A DNA stretch of 64,000 nucleotides, taken from Barrientosiimonas humi (lineage in GTDB: Bacteria > Actinomycetota > Actinomycetes > Actinomycetales > Dermatophilaceae). The stretch spans positions 124,001-188,000 of the forward strand of contig NZ_VFOK01000002.1 of the NCBI RefSeq assembly GCF_006716095.1, given 5' to 3'. This document shows positions 36,081 to 44,362 of the stretch, piece by piece. The notes beneath the pieces are model-generated. The model made no database searches and was not told where the DNA came from. It saw only the letters and a program-made list of their open reading frames with translations. Position 1 is the first letter of the stretch, and each line of letters opens with the position of its first letter. A program made the position numbers and the translations under genes.

Positions 36081-37280
36081 ATGCCCCCACGCCCCGAGAC
36101 CGATCCCGGCATGCGTGCCCAGATCAGCGCCTCCTGGCACCGCTCCGCCGCCCACGGCGTGCAGGTCGAGCTGGCCGAGGCCCCCATCACGCTGCCCGAC
36201 GACCAGCTGCGCGCCGCCCGCGACCTGCACCCGCTCGCGCGCGTGCTGCCGCTGCTGGAGGACGTGCTCGGCCCCGCGGTGCGCGGCTGCGACGCCGTGC
36301 TCGCGGTCGGCGACGCCGACGGGCAGCTGCTGTGGGTCACTGGCTCCTCGGCCGCGATGGGTCGGGCCGAGCGCATCGGGTTCGTGCCGGGCAGCAACTG
36401 GGACGAGCGGGTCACCGGCACCAACGCGCCCGGCACCGCGCTCGCGCTCGGCGAGACCGTCTCGGTCGACCAGCGGGAGCACTTCCGCGAGTCGGTGCGC
36501 GGCTGGAGCTGCGTGGCCACCCCGATCCACGACCCGCGCACCAGCCAGGTGCTCGGCGTCCTCGACGTCACCGGCGGCGGCTCGCTGATCGTGCCGCAGA
36601 CCGTGGCGATGATCCGGGCGGCGGCCCGGATGGCCGAGTCCGAGCTGGCCGGCGCCGCCCCCGCCGCGCTGACCCCGCAGGTGCGCACCGGCAGCGTGCA
36701 GCTGGAGGCGCTGGGTCGCGACGAGGCGATCCTGCGCGGCGTCGATGGCCGCGCGGTGCGGCTGGGGGCGCGCCACAGCGAGATCGTCGTGCTGCTCGCC
36801 GCGCACCCCGAGGGCCTCACCGGCGAGGAGCTGGCGACCCTGGTCTATCCCGACGACGTGCGCCCCGCGACCGTGCGCGCCGAGCTCAACCGGCTCCGCG
36901 CGGTGCTCGGGGAGGACATGGTGGGCTCGCGGCCCTACCGCCTGCTGCCGAGCGTCTCCGCGGACTGGTACGCCGTCGCCGCCCTGCTCAGCGCCGGCGA
37001 CGTCGAGGGCGCGCTGCGGGCCTACCGCGGGCGGCTGCTGCTGCGCTCGCAGTCGCCCGGGGTCGCCGACCTCGCCGACGAGCTGGAGTGGTCGCTGCGC
37101 GCGGCCGTGCTCGCCAGCGGCCGCGCCGACCTCATGGCGGCCTGGACCCGCACGGCCGCGGGCGCCGACGACCTCGAGGCCTGGCAGGCGCAGGCCGCGG
37201 CGCTGCCCGCGCGCTCCCCGTTGCACCCGATGGTCGCGGCGCAGGTGGCCCGGCTCGACGCCGCGCTGCGGGCGCCCTGA
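36081..37280 (+). CDS. GAF-domain transcriptional regulator with C-terminal HTH-like region
   Basis: 399 residues; AAGGA lies shortly before ATG 36081. The N-terminal part (MRAQISASWHRSAAHGV) and GAF domain (about 55-190; FVPGSNWDERVTGTNAPGTA) match the sensor half of AcoR-type activators. The sigma-54 ATPase module is absent. Instead the C-terminal ~190 residues hold a winged/bacterial transcriptional-activator-like region (VRLGARHSEIVVLLAAHPEGL; TVRAELNRLRAVLG). GAF regulators of this kind commonly accompany actinobacterial aldehyde and alcohol dehydrogenases. It is divergent from the dehydrogenase operon across 169 bp, so it may activate it. Confidence 0.82.
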   Translation: MPPRPETDPGMRAQISASWHRSAAHGVQVELAEAPITLPDDQLRAARDLHPLARVLPLLEDVLGPAVRGCDAVLAVGDADGQLLWVTGSSAAMGRAERIGFVPGSNWDERVTGTNAPGTALALGETVSVDQREHFRESVRGWSCVATPIHDPRTSQVLGVLDVTGGGSLIVPQTVAMIRAAARMAESELAGAAPAALTPQVRTGSVQLEALGRDEAILRGVDGRAVRLGARHSEIVVLLAAHPEGLTGEELATLVYPDDVRPATVRAELNRLRAVLGEDMVGSRPYRLLPSVSADWYAVAALLSAGDVEGALRAYRGRLLLRSQSPGVADLADELEWSLRAAVLASGRADLMAAWTRTAAGADDLEAWQAQAAALPARSPLHPMVAAQVARLDAALRAP

Positions 37281-37295
37281 CCGCCCGCCCGGCCA

Positions 37296-37378
37296 CGGAC
37301 GTACGGGCACCTGGCCGGCCGGGCAGGGCGTGCCTGCCGTGCTGGCGGAGGCGCCCGGTCGCCCGCCCGCTCTAGCGT
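37296..37378 (+). promoter_or_regulatory. Candidate promoter/operator before the DUF4242 gene
   Basis: CGGACG-N5-GCACCT (37296-37312) and TAGCGT (37373-37378, 47 bases before the start) repeat the arrangement upstream of mdo (27156-27242). Spacing between the elements is 60 bases here and 64 there. Confidence 0.4.
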
Positions 37379-37424
37379 CGCGAGCACGGCGGCCCGCCGG
37401 GTCGCACCGAGCGAAGGAGCGGTC

Positions 37425-37694
37425 ATGGGCCGTTATGTCATCGAGCGCGGGCTCCCCGGCGCGGGGCAGCTGAGCGACGAGCAGATCCACGACATCAGCG
37501 CCAAGTCCAACGAGGTGCTGTCGGGCATGCAGGGCATCTCGTGGGTGGAGAGCTACGTCACCGACGACAAGATCTACTGCGTCTACGACGCCGAGGACCC
37601 CGACCAGATCCGCGAGCACGCGCAGCGCGGCGGCTTCCCGGCCGACGCGATCAGCGAGGTACGCCGCACGATCGACCCGAGCACCGGCGCCTGA
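37425..37694 (+). CDS. DUF4242 small protein (nickel-binding family)
   Basis: 89 residues; GCGAAGGAGCGGTC precedes the ATG. The family signature covers YVIERGLPGAGQLSDEQI and the region VLSGMQGISWVESYVTDDKI to CVYDAEDP. A Streptomyces member (SCO4226) binds nickel through surface residues. Here it lies just before a cobalt/nickel ECF transporter and after the alcohol dehydrogenase regulators, so a metal-handling role is plausible. It is cytosolic and no catalytic motif is visible. Confidence 0.85.
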   Translation: MGRYVIERGLPGAGQLSDEQIHDISAKSNEVLSGMQGISWVESYVTDDKIYCVYDAEDPDQIREHAQRGGFPADAISEVRRTIDPSTGA

Positions 37695-37757
37695 CCCCCG
37701 TGGGCCCGCCGGCGCGGCCGGGTCGGACAGGGAGTGAGACCCATCCGCTCGGGCAGT

Positions 37758-37798
37758 TGCGACGGAGTCGCACCTGGGTGTTGCATGCCGATTAATCG
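37758..37798. promoter_or_regulatory. Palindromic region upstream of the cobalt/nickel transporter
   Basis: TGCGA-CGGAG-TCGCA (37758-37772) is a short inverted repeat and CGATTAATCG (37789-37798) a perfect 10-base palindrome. The latter is unusually AT-rich for this genome and lies 46 bases before cbiM. They may be metal-regulator operators. I found no cobalamin-riboswitch consensus here. Confidence 0.3.
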
Positions 37799-37843
37799 AT
37801 GCGATCGACCGGCTCCCCGCGCGACCGGCCCCAGGAGGCCCCC

Positions 37844-38914
37844 ATGCACGTCCCCGACGGATTCCTCGACGTGCCGACGTCGGTCGCGACCGGCGTCGTC
37901 GCCGTCGGCGCGGTGGGCCTGGCGCTGCGCAAGGCCGCGCCCGAGATCAAGGAGTCCGGCCCCGCGCTGCCCGGCCTGGTCGCCGCCTTCGTCTTCGCCA
38001 CCCAGATGGTCAACTTCCCGGTCGGCGCCGGCACCAGCGGCCACCTGATGGGCGGGGCGCTGGCCGCCGCGCTGGTCGGGCCGTGGACCGCCGTGCTCGT
38101 CATGACCGTGGTGCTGCTGATCCAGGGCGTGCTGTTCGCCGACGGCGGCCTCACCGCGCTCGGCACCAACGTCTCGGTGCTCGGCGCGGTCACCGTGCTC
38201 GCCGGATATCTCGTCATGGCGGCGCTGCTGCGCGTGCTCCCGAAGACCCGCGGGTCGGTCGTCGCGGCCAGCAGCATCGGCGCGCTGGTGTCGGTGCCCG
38301 CGGCCGCGCTGGTCTTCACCGGCCTGTACGCCCTCGGCGGCACCGTCGACATCCCGACCGGCCGGGTGGCCGCGGCCATGGTCGGCTGGCACACCCTCAT
38401 CGGCATCGGCGAGGCGCTCATCACCGGCGCGGTCGTGAGCGCCGTGCTCACCACCCGCCCCGACCTGGTCTACGTCGCCCGCCACCTGCGCCGCGACCTG
38501 CAGCTGGTCGACGCGCAGGGCAACAGCCGGACCGTCGCCGCCGACGAGGTGGGCGCTCGTCCCGCCACCCGCGTCGGACGTACGCCCGTGCTGGCCTTCC
38601 TCGCCGCGAGCCTGGTCGTCGCGGGGACGGTGAGCTACTTCGCCAGCGCCAACCCGGACGGGCTGGAGACCGTCGCCGAGAAGTTCGGCTTCACCAGCCA
38701 GGACCACGCGCTGGTCGACAGCCCGACGGCCGACTACGGCATCGCCGGCATCGACAACGCGTTCCTGTCCGGTGGGCTCGCCGGCATCCTCGGGGTGCTC
38801 GTCACGGTGCTCGTCGGCGCCGGGATCGCCTGGGTGGTGCGCCGCGGTGCCCGCCGCGACGACGACCGTGCGCCCGCCGGCACCCACGACGACACCCCGG
38901 TCGGCAGCCGCTGA
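37844..38914 (+). CDS. cbiM: ECF cobalt/nickel transporter substrate-binding subunit, CbiM fused to a PDGLE/CbiN-like domain
   Basis: 356 residues; CCAGGAGGCC precedes ATG 37844. The mature N-terminus MHVPDGFLD supplies the Met-His chelate that binds the divalent metal in CbiM/NikM proteins, which fixes the start. About six membrane segments follow, including GAGTSGHLMGGALAA. The C-terminal part (ASANPDGLETV) is a PDGLE domain, a CbiN-like module, with one further helix at the end. It imports Co2+ or Ni2+ with CbiQ and CbiO encoded next. The metal cannot be decided from sequence; the DUF4242 neighbour favours nickel. Confidence 0.92.
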   Translation: MHVPDGFLDVPTSVATGVVAVGAVGLALRKAAPEIKESGPALPGLVAAFVFATQMVNFPVGAGTSGHLMGGALAAALVGPWTAVLVMTVVLLIQGVLFADGGLTALGTNVSVLGAVTVLAGYLVMAALLRVLPKTRGSVVAASSIGALVSVPAAALVFTGLYALGGTVDIPTGRVAAAMVGWHTLIGIGEALITGAVVSAVLTTRPDLVYVARHLRRDLQLVDAQGNSRTVAADEVGARPATRVGRTPVLAFLAASLVVAGTVSYFASANPDGLETVAEKFGFTSQDHALVDSPTADYGIAGIDNAFLSGGLAGILGVLVTVLVGAGIAWVVRRGARRDDDRAPAGTHDDTPVGSR

Positions 38915-38915
38915 C

Positions 38916-39710
38916 ATGGCCGCCACCACCAGCCCCGCCCTCGTCCCCGCCACCGCCGGGGTCGACGGCCTGCTGGTGCGGCGGGAGAGCCCGGTGCACG
39001 CGCTCCCCGCGCAGGTCAAGCTCGTCGCCCTGCTCGCCTTCGTCGTCGTGGTCGTCGCCACCCCGGCGTCGGCGTGGCCCGCCTTTCTGGTCTACGCCGC
39101 GCTGCTCGTCGGCGTGGTGAGCCTGGCCCGGCTGCCGTTCGCGATGGTCGCCCGGCGGATGCTCGTCGAGACGCCGTTCGTCGTGTTCGCCCTGCTCATG
39201 CCGTTCGTCGCGACCGGCCCGCGGGTCGACGTGCTCGGCCTGGCGGTGTCGCGCTCGGGGCTCGAGGGCGGCGCGCTGCTGCTCACCCGGGGCACGCTCG
39301 GTGTCGTCGCCGCGATCGTGCTGGCCGCCACCACCGCGCCGCGCGAGCTGCTCGTCGGCCTCGGCCGGCTGCGGCTGCCCGCGGTGCTCGTGGGCATCCT
39401 CGGCTTCGCGATCCGCTACCTGTCGATCGCGCGCGAGGACCTCGCCCGGGCCGAGGTGGCCCGGCTCGCCCGGGGCGGACGCGCGGGCCGCGGCGCCCGG
39501 CTCCGTTCGCTCGCCTCGGTCGCGGGATCGACCTTCGTGCGGACGTACGAACGGGGCGAGCGGGTGCACCGCGCGATGCTCGCCCGCGGACTCGACGGTC
39601 CGGTGCCAGCGCTGGCGGGGGCGGCACCGGCCCGTCGGGACTGGGCGCTCGCGCTGGCCCTGCCGGCCGCCGCGCTGCTGACGCTCGCCGTCGCGCTGGT
39701 GGCCCGGTGA
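38916..39710 (+). CDS. cbiQ: ECF transporter transmembrane T subunit
   Basis: 264 residues; ATG 38916 is 1 base after the cbiM stop. Five or so hydrophobic segments are visible. The cytoplasmic coupling motifs near EVARLARGGRAGRG and RGERVHRAMLARGLDG correspond to the Ala-Arg-Gly coupling helices that contact the ATPases. It works in the cytoplasmic membrane with CbiM and CbiO, which follows with a four-base overlap. Confidence 0.92.
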   Translation: MAATTSPALVPATAGVDGLLVRRESPVHALPAQVKLVALLAFVVVVVATPASAWPAFLVYAALLVGVVSLARLPFAMVARRMLVETPFVVFALLMPFVATGPRVDVLGLAVSRSGLEGGALLLTRGTLGVVAAIVLAATTAPRELLVGLGRLRLPAVLVGILGFAIRYLSIAREDLARAEVARLARGGRAGRGARLRSLASVAGSTFVRTYERGERVHRAMLARGLDGPVPALAGAAPARRDWALALALPAAALLTLAVALVAR

Positions 39711-40495
39711 CCGATCTCGACCGGGGCCCCGCCGACGCGGGCCCGGGCCCCGCGCCCGCGCTCGAGGTCGAGCAGCTGGCCTTCGCCTACCCCGACGGCC
39801 GGCAGGCGCTGTTCGGCGTCGACCTGCGGGTCGAGCCCGGCGAGCGGGTCGCGCTGCTCGGGCCCAACGGCGCCGGCAAGACCACCCTCGTGCTGCACCT
39901 CGCCGGCATCCTCGGTGCGGTCGCGGGCGGCACCGGCGCCGGGGCGATCACGGTCGGCGGGGTGCGCCTCGCCCGCGACACGCTGAGCGAGGTGCGCCGC
40001 CGGGTCGGCCTGGTCTTCCAGGACCCCGACGACCAGCTGTTCATGCCGACCGTCGGCGACGACGTCGCGTTCGGGCCGGCCAACCACGGCGTCACCGGCG
40101 ACGCGCTGCGCGAGCGGGTCGAGCGGGCGCTGGAGCTGGTCGGGATGAGCGGCTTCGAGGACCGCGCGCCCTATCACCTGTCGTTCGGTCAGCGGCGGCG
40201 CGTGGCGCTCGCGACGGTGCTCGCGATGGACCCCGAGGTGCTCGTGCTCGACGAGCCGTCGAGCAACCTCGACCCGGCCGCGCGGCGCGAGCTGGCCGAG
40301 ATCCTGCACCGGCTCCCGGTGGCCGTGCTCATGGTCACCCACGACCTGCCGTACGCCCTCGAGCTGTGCTCGCGCTCGGCCCTGATGAGCCAGGGACGGG
40401 TCGTCGCCGACCGGCCGACGCGCGACCTGCTCGCCGACGAGGAGCTGCTGCACGCGCACCGCCTGGAGCTGCCGTACGGCTTCCGGCTGGTGTGA
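39707..40495 (+). CDS. cbiO: ECF transporter ATPase subunit
   Basis: 262 residues from GTG 39707 (GTGA overlap with cbiQ). Walker A LLGPNGAGKTT, Q-loop VFQDPDDQLF, signature LSFGQRRRVA (a variant of LSGGQ), Walker B VLVLDEPSSNLDP and switch His in MVTHDLPYA are all intact. It drives metal uptake by the CbiMNQO complex. One ATPase gene implies a homodimer. Confidence 0.95.
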   Translation: MTDLDRGPADAGPGPAPALEVEQLAFAYPDGRQALFGVDLRVEPGERVALLGPNGAGKTTLVLHLAGILGAVAGGTGAGAITVGGVRLARDTLSEVRRRVGLVFQDPDDQLFMPTVGDDVAFGPANHGVTGDALRERVERALELVGMSGFEDRAPYHLSFGQRRRVALATVLAMDPEVLVLDEPSSNLDPAARRELAEILHRLPVAVLMVTHDLPYALELCSRSALMSQGRVVADRPTRDLLADEELLHAHRLELPYGFRLV

Positions 40496-40525
40496 TCCCG
40501 CCCGGCACCTGCCGGGCCCAGCGGC

Positions 40526-41104
40526 TCAGACGTCTTCGGCGTCGGTGGTCGACGGGTCCCACTTGGTGATGTGGGCGGCCTCCCAGCCGCGCTGCTTGAT
40601 CGCCTCGCGCGAGCGGGTGCGCACGGTCGGGGTGAGCCGCTCGACGAACAGCTTGCCGTCGAGGTGGTCGGTCTCGTGCTGCAGCGCGCGGGCGAGCAGC
40701 CCGGTGCCCTCGATCACCAGCTCGTTGCCGTCGAGGTCGGTGCCGGTGACGCGCGCCCAGTCGGCGCGGGCGGTGGGGAAGTGCTCGCCGGGGATCGACA
40801 GGCACCCCTCGCCGCCCTCCTCGCGCGGGACCTCGCCCGGCGGCACGACGCCCTTCTCGAGCACCGGGTTGAGGATCACGCCGCGGTGGTTCACCGTCTC
40901 GTCCTCGTCGTCGGGCACGTCGAACACGAACAGCCGCAGGCGAACTCCGACCTGGTTGGCCGCGAGACCCACACCGTTGGCCGCCTCCATGGTGTCGAAC
41001 ATGTCCTCGACCAGCGTCCGGATCTCGTCGGTCACCTCGCGCACCTTCTTGGTGGGCTGGTGCAGGGCCTTGTGGCCGATGACGGTGATGGGGCGGACAG
41101 CCAT
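40526..41104 (-). CDS. def: Peptide deformylase
   Basis: 192 residues. It removes the formyl group from nascent proteins. The three metalloprotease motifs are complete: GVGLAANQVG (motif 1), EGCLSIPG with the metal-binding Cys (motif 2) and QHETDHLDG with both His ligands and the catalytic Glu (motif 3). Cytosolic and ribosome-associated. Monocistronic, convergent with cbiO. Confidence 0.97.
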   Translation of the reverse strand: MAVRPITVIGHKALHQPTKKVREVTDEIRTLVEDMFDTMEAANGVGLAANQVGVRLRLFVFDVPDDEDETVNHRGVILNPVLEKGVVPPGEVPREEGGEGCLSIPGEHFPTARADWARVTGTDLDGNELVIEGTGLLARALQHETDHLDGKLFVERLTPTVRTRSREAIKQRGWEAAHITKWDPSTTDAEDV

Positions 41105-41203
41105 GGTGCGGTGATCTTTCGGTGGTGCGAGCGGGGATTCGCCGGTCGGCGACCGGGCTCCGACCCTATCTGCGGCGGTGCGCGCGCCCGACGGGCAGTG
41201 CCC

Positions 41204-42193
41204 TCAGTCCCACCAGCCGGCGTTGCGCCGCGGCACCTGCTCGTAGGGCGAGGCGTCCTCGTGGCTGACCTCCCAGCCGGGGGCGTCGTCGGCGGGGTCG
41301 GTCGCCTCGAGCGGCCCGGCGGCGGTCCGTCGCGCGGGCGCGGTCCCTGGCCGGTCGCGACGGGGCCGGCGCACCCAGCGCCGCCCGAACGACGAGCGGT
41401 CGGTCGGGGCGAGATAGCTGCCGAGTCGTTGGACGGGTACGTCGGTGTCGTGCGGGTCGCGCCGGTCGCCGCGCCGGTCGGCGGGGTCGGCCTCGTCGGC
41501 GGGTTCGCGCTCCTCGTCCGGGTCGCGCGGGTCGTCGCCGTCGTCGGGCCCGTCGCCGTCGGGGTCGTCGCCCGACCGGTCCGGGCCGCCGGGACCACCG
41601 GGACCACCGGGCAGGTCCGGGTCGTCGGGGTCGGTGCCGCCGGCGTACGGGCCGTTCGTGCCGCCACCGGGCCAGGCGTCGGCCGGGTCGGAGCTGCCGA
41701 AGATCTCCTGGCAGATGGTGCGGTAGGTCTCGTCGGGGTCACGGACGTAGGTGATCTCGTGCAGCGCCTGCTCCTGGCCGGCGCTCTCCAGCGTGAAGGT
41801 GCCGAAGCCGAGCAGCCGGGCGGGGACGCTGCGCGAGTAGGACATGTCGGTGACCTTCGACAGCGGCATCATCGCGACCTTCTTGGTGACGACGCCGTAG
41901 AGCAGCAGCAGCCGCTTGTTGGTGGCGATGAACCAGCTGACGTGCCACTCGACCAGCGACCACGCGGCGCGGGCGAGGAGCGCGAACCACAGCCACCACG
42001 CGACGTCCGACAGCACGCCCAGGCCGGCCGGCATCCACGCGCTGATCAGGAGCACCGCGACGAACCCGACGAGGGCGGTGACGACCGGCTCGACCTTGGC
42101 GGCCCAGTGCTCCTGCATGGCCACGCGCATCTGCTCCCCGGGGAGCAGATAGGGCTCCAGGCGAGCGACCGCCCGTGGGTCGAACTCGGCCAC
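41204..42193 (-). CDS. PH-domain (bPH2/YdbT-type) membrane protein with acidic tail
   Basis: 329 residues from GTG 42193. Two helices lie at about residues 37-80 (VVTALVGFVAVLLISAW and WWLWFALLARAAWSLVEW). A bacterial PH domain follows: FIATNKRLLLLYGVVTKKVAMMPLSKVTDMSY and the GTFTLESAGQEQALHEI segment. From about residue 185 the protein becomes low-complexity and Asp/Gly/Pro-rich (a pair of GGPGGPGGPD units and long acidic runs), then basic. Function unknown. It forms a two-gene unit with the 55-residue membrane protein immediately upstream, a combination conserved in actinobacteria. Confidence 0.75.
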   Translation of the reverse strand: MAEFDPRAVARLEPYLLPGEQMRVAMQEHWAAKVEPVVTALVGFVAVLLISAWMPAGLGVLSDVAWWLWFALLARAAWSLVEWHVSWFIATNKRLLLLYGVVTKKVAMMPLSKVTDMSYSRSVPARLLGFGTFTLESAGQEQALHEITYVRDPDETYRTICQEIFGSSDPADAWPGGGTNGPYAGGTDPDDPDLPGGPGGPGGPDRSGDDPDGDGPDDGDDPRDPDEEREPADEADPADRRGDRRDPHDTDVPVQRLGSYLAPTDRSSFGRRWVRRPRRDRPGTAPARRTAAGPLEATDPADDAPGWEVSHEDASPYEQVPRRNAGWWD

Positions 42194-42201
42194 GGTCGGG
42201 C

Positions 42202-42369
42202 CTAGGAGCCCATCAGGTTGCCGAAGAACTGGCCGATGTTGCGCACGCCCTGGGCGAGGATGTCCCACAGGTTGCGGACCGTGTCGGCGGACTTGTCCGG
42301 CGACGTGATGACGGCATACACGAGGAAGGCCGCGATCACCCACGGCACGAACTGCCGAACTCTGGCCAT
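42202..42369 (-). CDS. Small membrane protein upstream of the PH-domain gene
   Basis: 55 residues from ATG 42369 (GAGGGACG upstream). It starts MARVRQFVPW, has one helix (VIAAFLVYAVI), then an amphipathic segment (VRNLWDILAQGVRNIGQFF). It ends 8 bases before the PH-domain gene on the same strand, so they are probably co-translated and may interact. Function unknown. Confidence 0.75.
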   Translation of the reverse strand: MARVRQFVPWVIAAFLVYAVITSPDKSADTVRNLWDILAQGVRNIGQFFGNLMGS

Positions 42370-42492
42370 GACGTCCCTCTGACTGGTCGATTCCGCCGCC
42401 CGCGGCGCATGCTGCCGCGCACGAATCGTCTCGATGGTGCCACAGCTGGGGCTGCTGTGACGGGTGTGACTCGCCGGGAGAGGTCCCCCAAA

Positions 42493-42528
42493 CAACTGTT
42501 TGACAGTTGCCGACCGCCCGCGGATACT
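42493..42528 (+). promoter_or_regulatory. Operator-embedded promoter of the ArsR/MFS operon, probably leaderless
   Basis: TTGACA (42500-42505) and GATACT (42523-42528) with a 17-base spacer make a near-consensus housekeeping promoter. The -35 is inside a perfect inverted repeat CAACTGT-TTG-ACAGTTG (42493-42509). The expected start of transcription falls at the ATG (42536), so the mRNA would lack a leader. The repeat is a natural site for autorepression by the ArsR product. Confidence 0.75.
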
Positions 42529-42535
42529 CCCCAAC

Positions 42536-43111
42536 ATGTCTTGGGAGGATGAGGCCTTGCAGCGGCTGAGGGCCACCGCCCACCCGGTGCGGCTGCGCAT
42601 CATGTCGCTGCTCACCGGCGCCGAGCTGTCTGCGGCCGAGGTGGCGCGCGAGCTCGACCTGACCCAGGCCAACGCGAGCTATCACCTGCGGAGGCTGTCC
42701 GATGCGGGCAAGGTCGAGGTGGTCGGCACGCAGAACGTGCGGGGCGGGAAGGCGAAGAAGTACCGCTACACCGAGTTCCGCGGCTCCGACGACGGCCCGC
42801 AGCCGTGGCGCGGCGCGGAGTCCTCGCCCGGCTCGCTGCAGGCGATCCTCGAGGCGGTCGGCGTCGAGCTGCAGCGCCGAGCCGCCCAGCACGGGCACCA
42901 CCCCGCGGTGCAGACCCAGCAGGTCTTCGCCGACCTGGAGACCTGGCTGCCGCCCGAGGTCTGGGCACAGGTCGTCGACCACGTCGAGCAGGCGAGCCGG
43001 CTCGCCCACGCCGCGGCCCTCCCGCCGCGCACCGAGGGGGCTGTCCCGGTGTCGATCGTCGCGAGCCTGTTCACCATGCCCGGCGAGGCTGCTCGCACGG
43101 AGCGGTCGTGA
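42536..43111 (+). CDS. ArsR-family winged-helix repressor
   Basis: 191 residues. ATG 42536 is chosen because the promoter spacing places transcription initiation there and no ribosome site is present; an in-frame start 36 bases upstream would lie inside the promoter. The winged helix is at about 8-80 (TAHPVRLRIMSLLTGAELSAAEVAREL, then DLTQANASYHLRRLSDAGKVEVV). There is no Cys metal site of the classical ArsR/SmtB kind, so the ligand is probably organic. The stop overlaps the MFS gene (GTGA), and the pair looks like a drug-efflux regulator and pump. Confidence 0.88.
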   Translation: MSWEDEALQRLRATAHPVRLRIMSLLTGAELSAAEVARELDLTQANASYHLRRLSDAGKVEVVGTQNVRGGKAKKYRYTEFRGSDDGPQPWRGAESSPGSLQAILEAVGVELQRRAAQHGHHPAVQTQQVFADLETWLPPEVWAQVVDHVEQASRLAHAAALPPRTEGAVPVSIVASLFTMPGEAARTERS

Positions 43112-44361
43112 AGCTCTCCGACTCCTGGGAAGCCTTGCGCGACAAGGACTTCCGCTGGTTCTTCATCGCGCGCACGGTCTCCCGCACCGGCTCGTCGATG
43201 GCACCCGTCGCGCTGGCCTTCGCGGTGCTCGAGGTCGAGCAGAAGGCGGTGGCGCTCGGTCTCGTGATGGCGGCGCGCACGACCGCGACGATCGTCTTCC
43301 TGCTGGTCGGCGGGGTCGTCTCCGACCGGTTCTCCCGGCGGGTCGTGCTGCAGGTGTCGCACGTGCTGACCGCGCTGACCCAGGGGGCCGTCGCCTGGCT
43401 GGTCATCACCGGCAACGCCACCGTCGCCTCGATCGTGGCCATCGAGGCGATCAACGGCGCGGTCACCGCCTTCACCATGCCGGCCATGCAGGGCCTGGTC
43501 CCGCAGCTGGTGCCCAACCGGCTGCTGCAGCAGGCCAACGCGCTGATGTCGTTCGCGATGCAGGGCACCACGGTCATCGGCCCGGCGCTCGCCGGGCTGA
43601 TCGTCGCCGGCCCCGGAGCAGGCTGGGCGCTCGCGGTGGACGCGATGACGTACGCCATCGCCGTCCTGGCCCTCGCCCGCGTCACGATCCCCCCGGTCGC
43701 GCGGGCGACGACGAGCATGCTGCACGACCTGCGCGAGGGGTGGAGCGAGTTCACCTCCCGGCAGTGGCTGTGGGTCATCGTGCTCGCGTTCGGCTTCCTC
43801 AACGCGATCCATGTCGGTGCCTGGGTGGTGCTCGGTCCGTTCATCGCGACGCGGCACCCGGACCTGCTGGGCGAGCGCGGCTGGGGCCTGGTGCTGTCGG
43901 CTGAGGCGGTCGGCGCCGTGCTCATGACCGTGGTGCTCATGCGTGGCCAGCTGCGGCACCCGTTGCGCGCCGGGATGCTCGGCGTGTGCCTGGTGGTGCC
44001 TGCGCTGGTCATGCTGGGAGTCGCGCCCTCGGTCTGGCTGCTGCTGCCGGTCGCCTTCGCCGCCGGGATGGGCATGGAGGTCTTCGGCACCGGCTGGAAC
44101 GTCGCGCTCATGGAGAACGTCCCGCAGCGGGCACTGTCGCGCGTGGCGTCCTACGACGCGCTCGGCTCGTTCGTCGCGATGCCGGTGGGCGCCACGGTCT
44201 TCGGCTGGCTGGCCGCCGTGGCCGACCCGCGGTGGCTCGCGGTGATCAGCGGCGTGGCCTACCTGCTGATCAGCCTGGCGGCGCTCGCCGTGCCGAGCGT
44301 GTGGCGGCTCGGCCGTCGGCTGCCGGAACCTGCCGAGAGGGCGGCGGCGCCGGGCGTCTGA
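43108..44361 (+). CDS. MFS efflux transporter
   Basis: 417 residues from GTG 43108. About 10-12 hydrophobic segments are visible; the MFS loop 2-3 signature appears as GGVVSDRFSRRVVL (about 63-76). The N-terminus (LRDKDFRWFFIARTVSRTGSSMAPVALAF) and overall length match the MFS_3/enterobactin-exporter-like (EntS-type) drug exporters. It is likely to export a toxic compound or siderophore-like molecule sensed by the coupled ArsR repressor. Confidence 0.88.
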   Translation: MKLSDSWEALRDKDFRWFFIARTVSRTGSSMAPVALAFAVLEVEQKAVALGLVMAARTTATIVFLLVGGVVSDRFSRRVVLQVSHVLTALTQGAVAWLVITGNATVASIVAIEAINGAVTAFTMPAMQGLVPQLVPNRLLQQANALMSFAMQGTTVIGPALAGLIVAGPGAGWALAVDAMTYAIAVLALARVTIPPVARATTSMLHDLREGWSEFTSRQWLWVIVLAFGFLNAIHVGAWVVLGPFIATRHPDLLGERGWGLVLSAEAVGAVLMTVVLMRGQLRHPLRAGMLGVCLVVPALVMLGVAPSVWLLLPVAFAAGMGMEVFGTGWNVALMENVPQRALSRVASYDALGSFVAMPVGATVFGWLAAVADPRWLAVISGVAYLLISLAALAVPSVWRLGRRLPEPAERAAAPGV

Positions 44362-44362
44362 C

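Noticed and set aside
33336-37619. A very long leftward open frame of about 1,400 codons
   Set aside because: Its first two thirds are antisense to, or out of frame with, the dehydrogenase and GAF regulator genes. Only the end, from GTG 34715, is the real kinase.
37695-37843. Cobalamin riboswitch before cbiM
   Set aside because: The gap is only 149 bases and the B12-box consensus is not visible.
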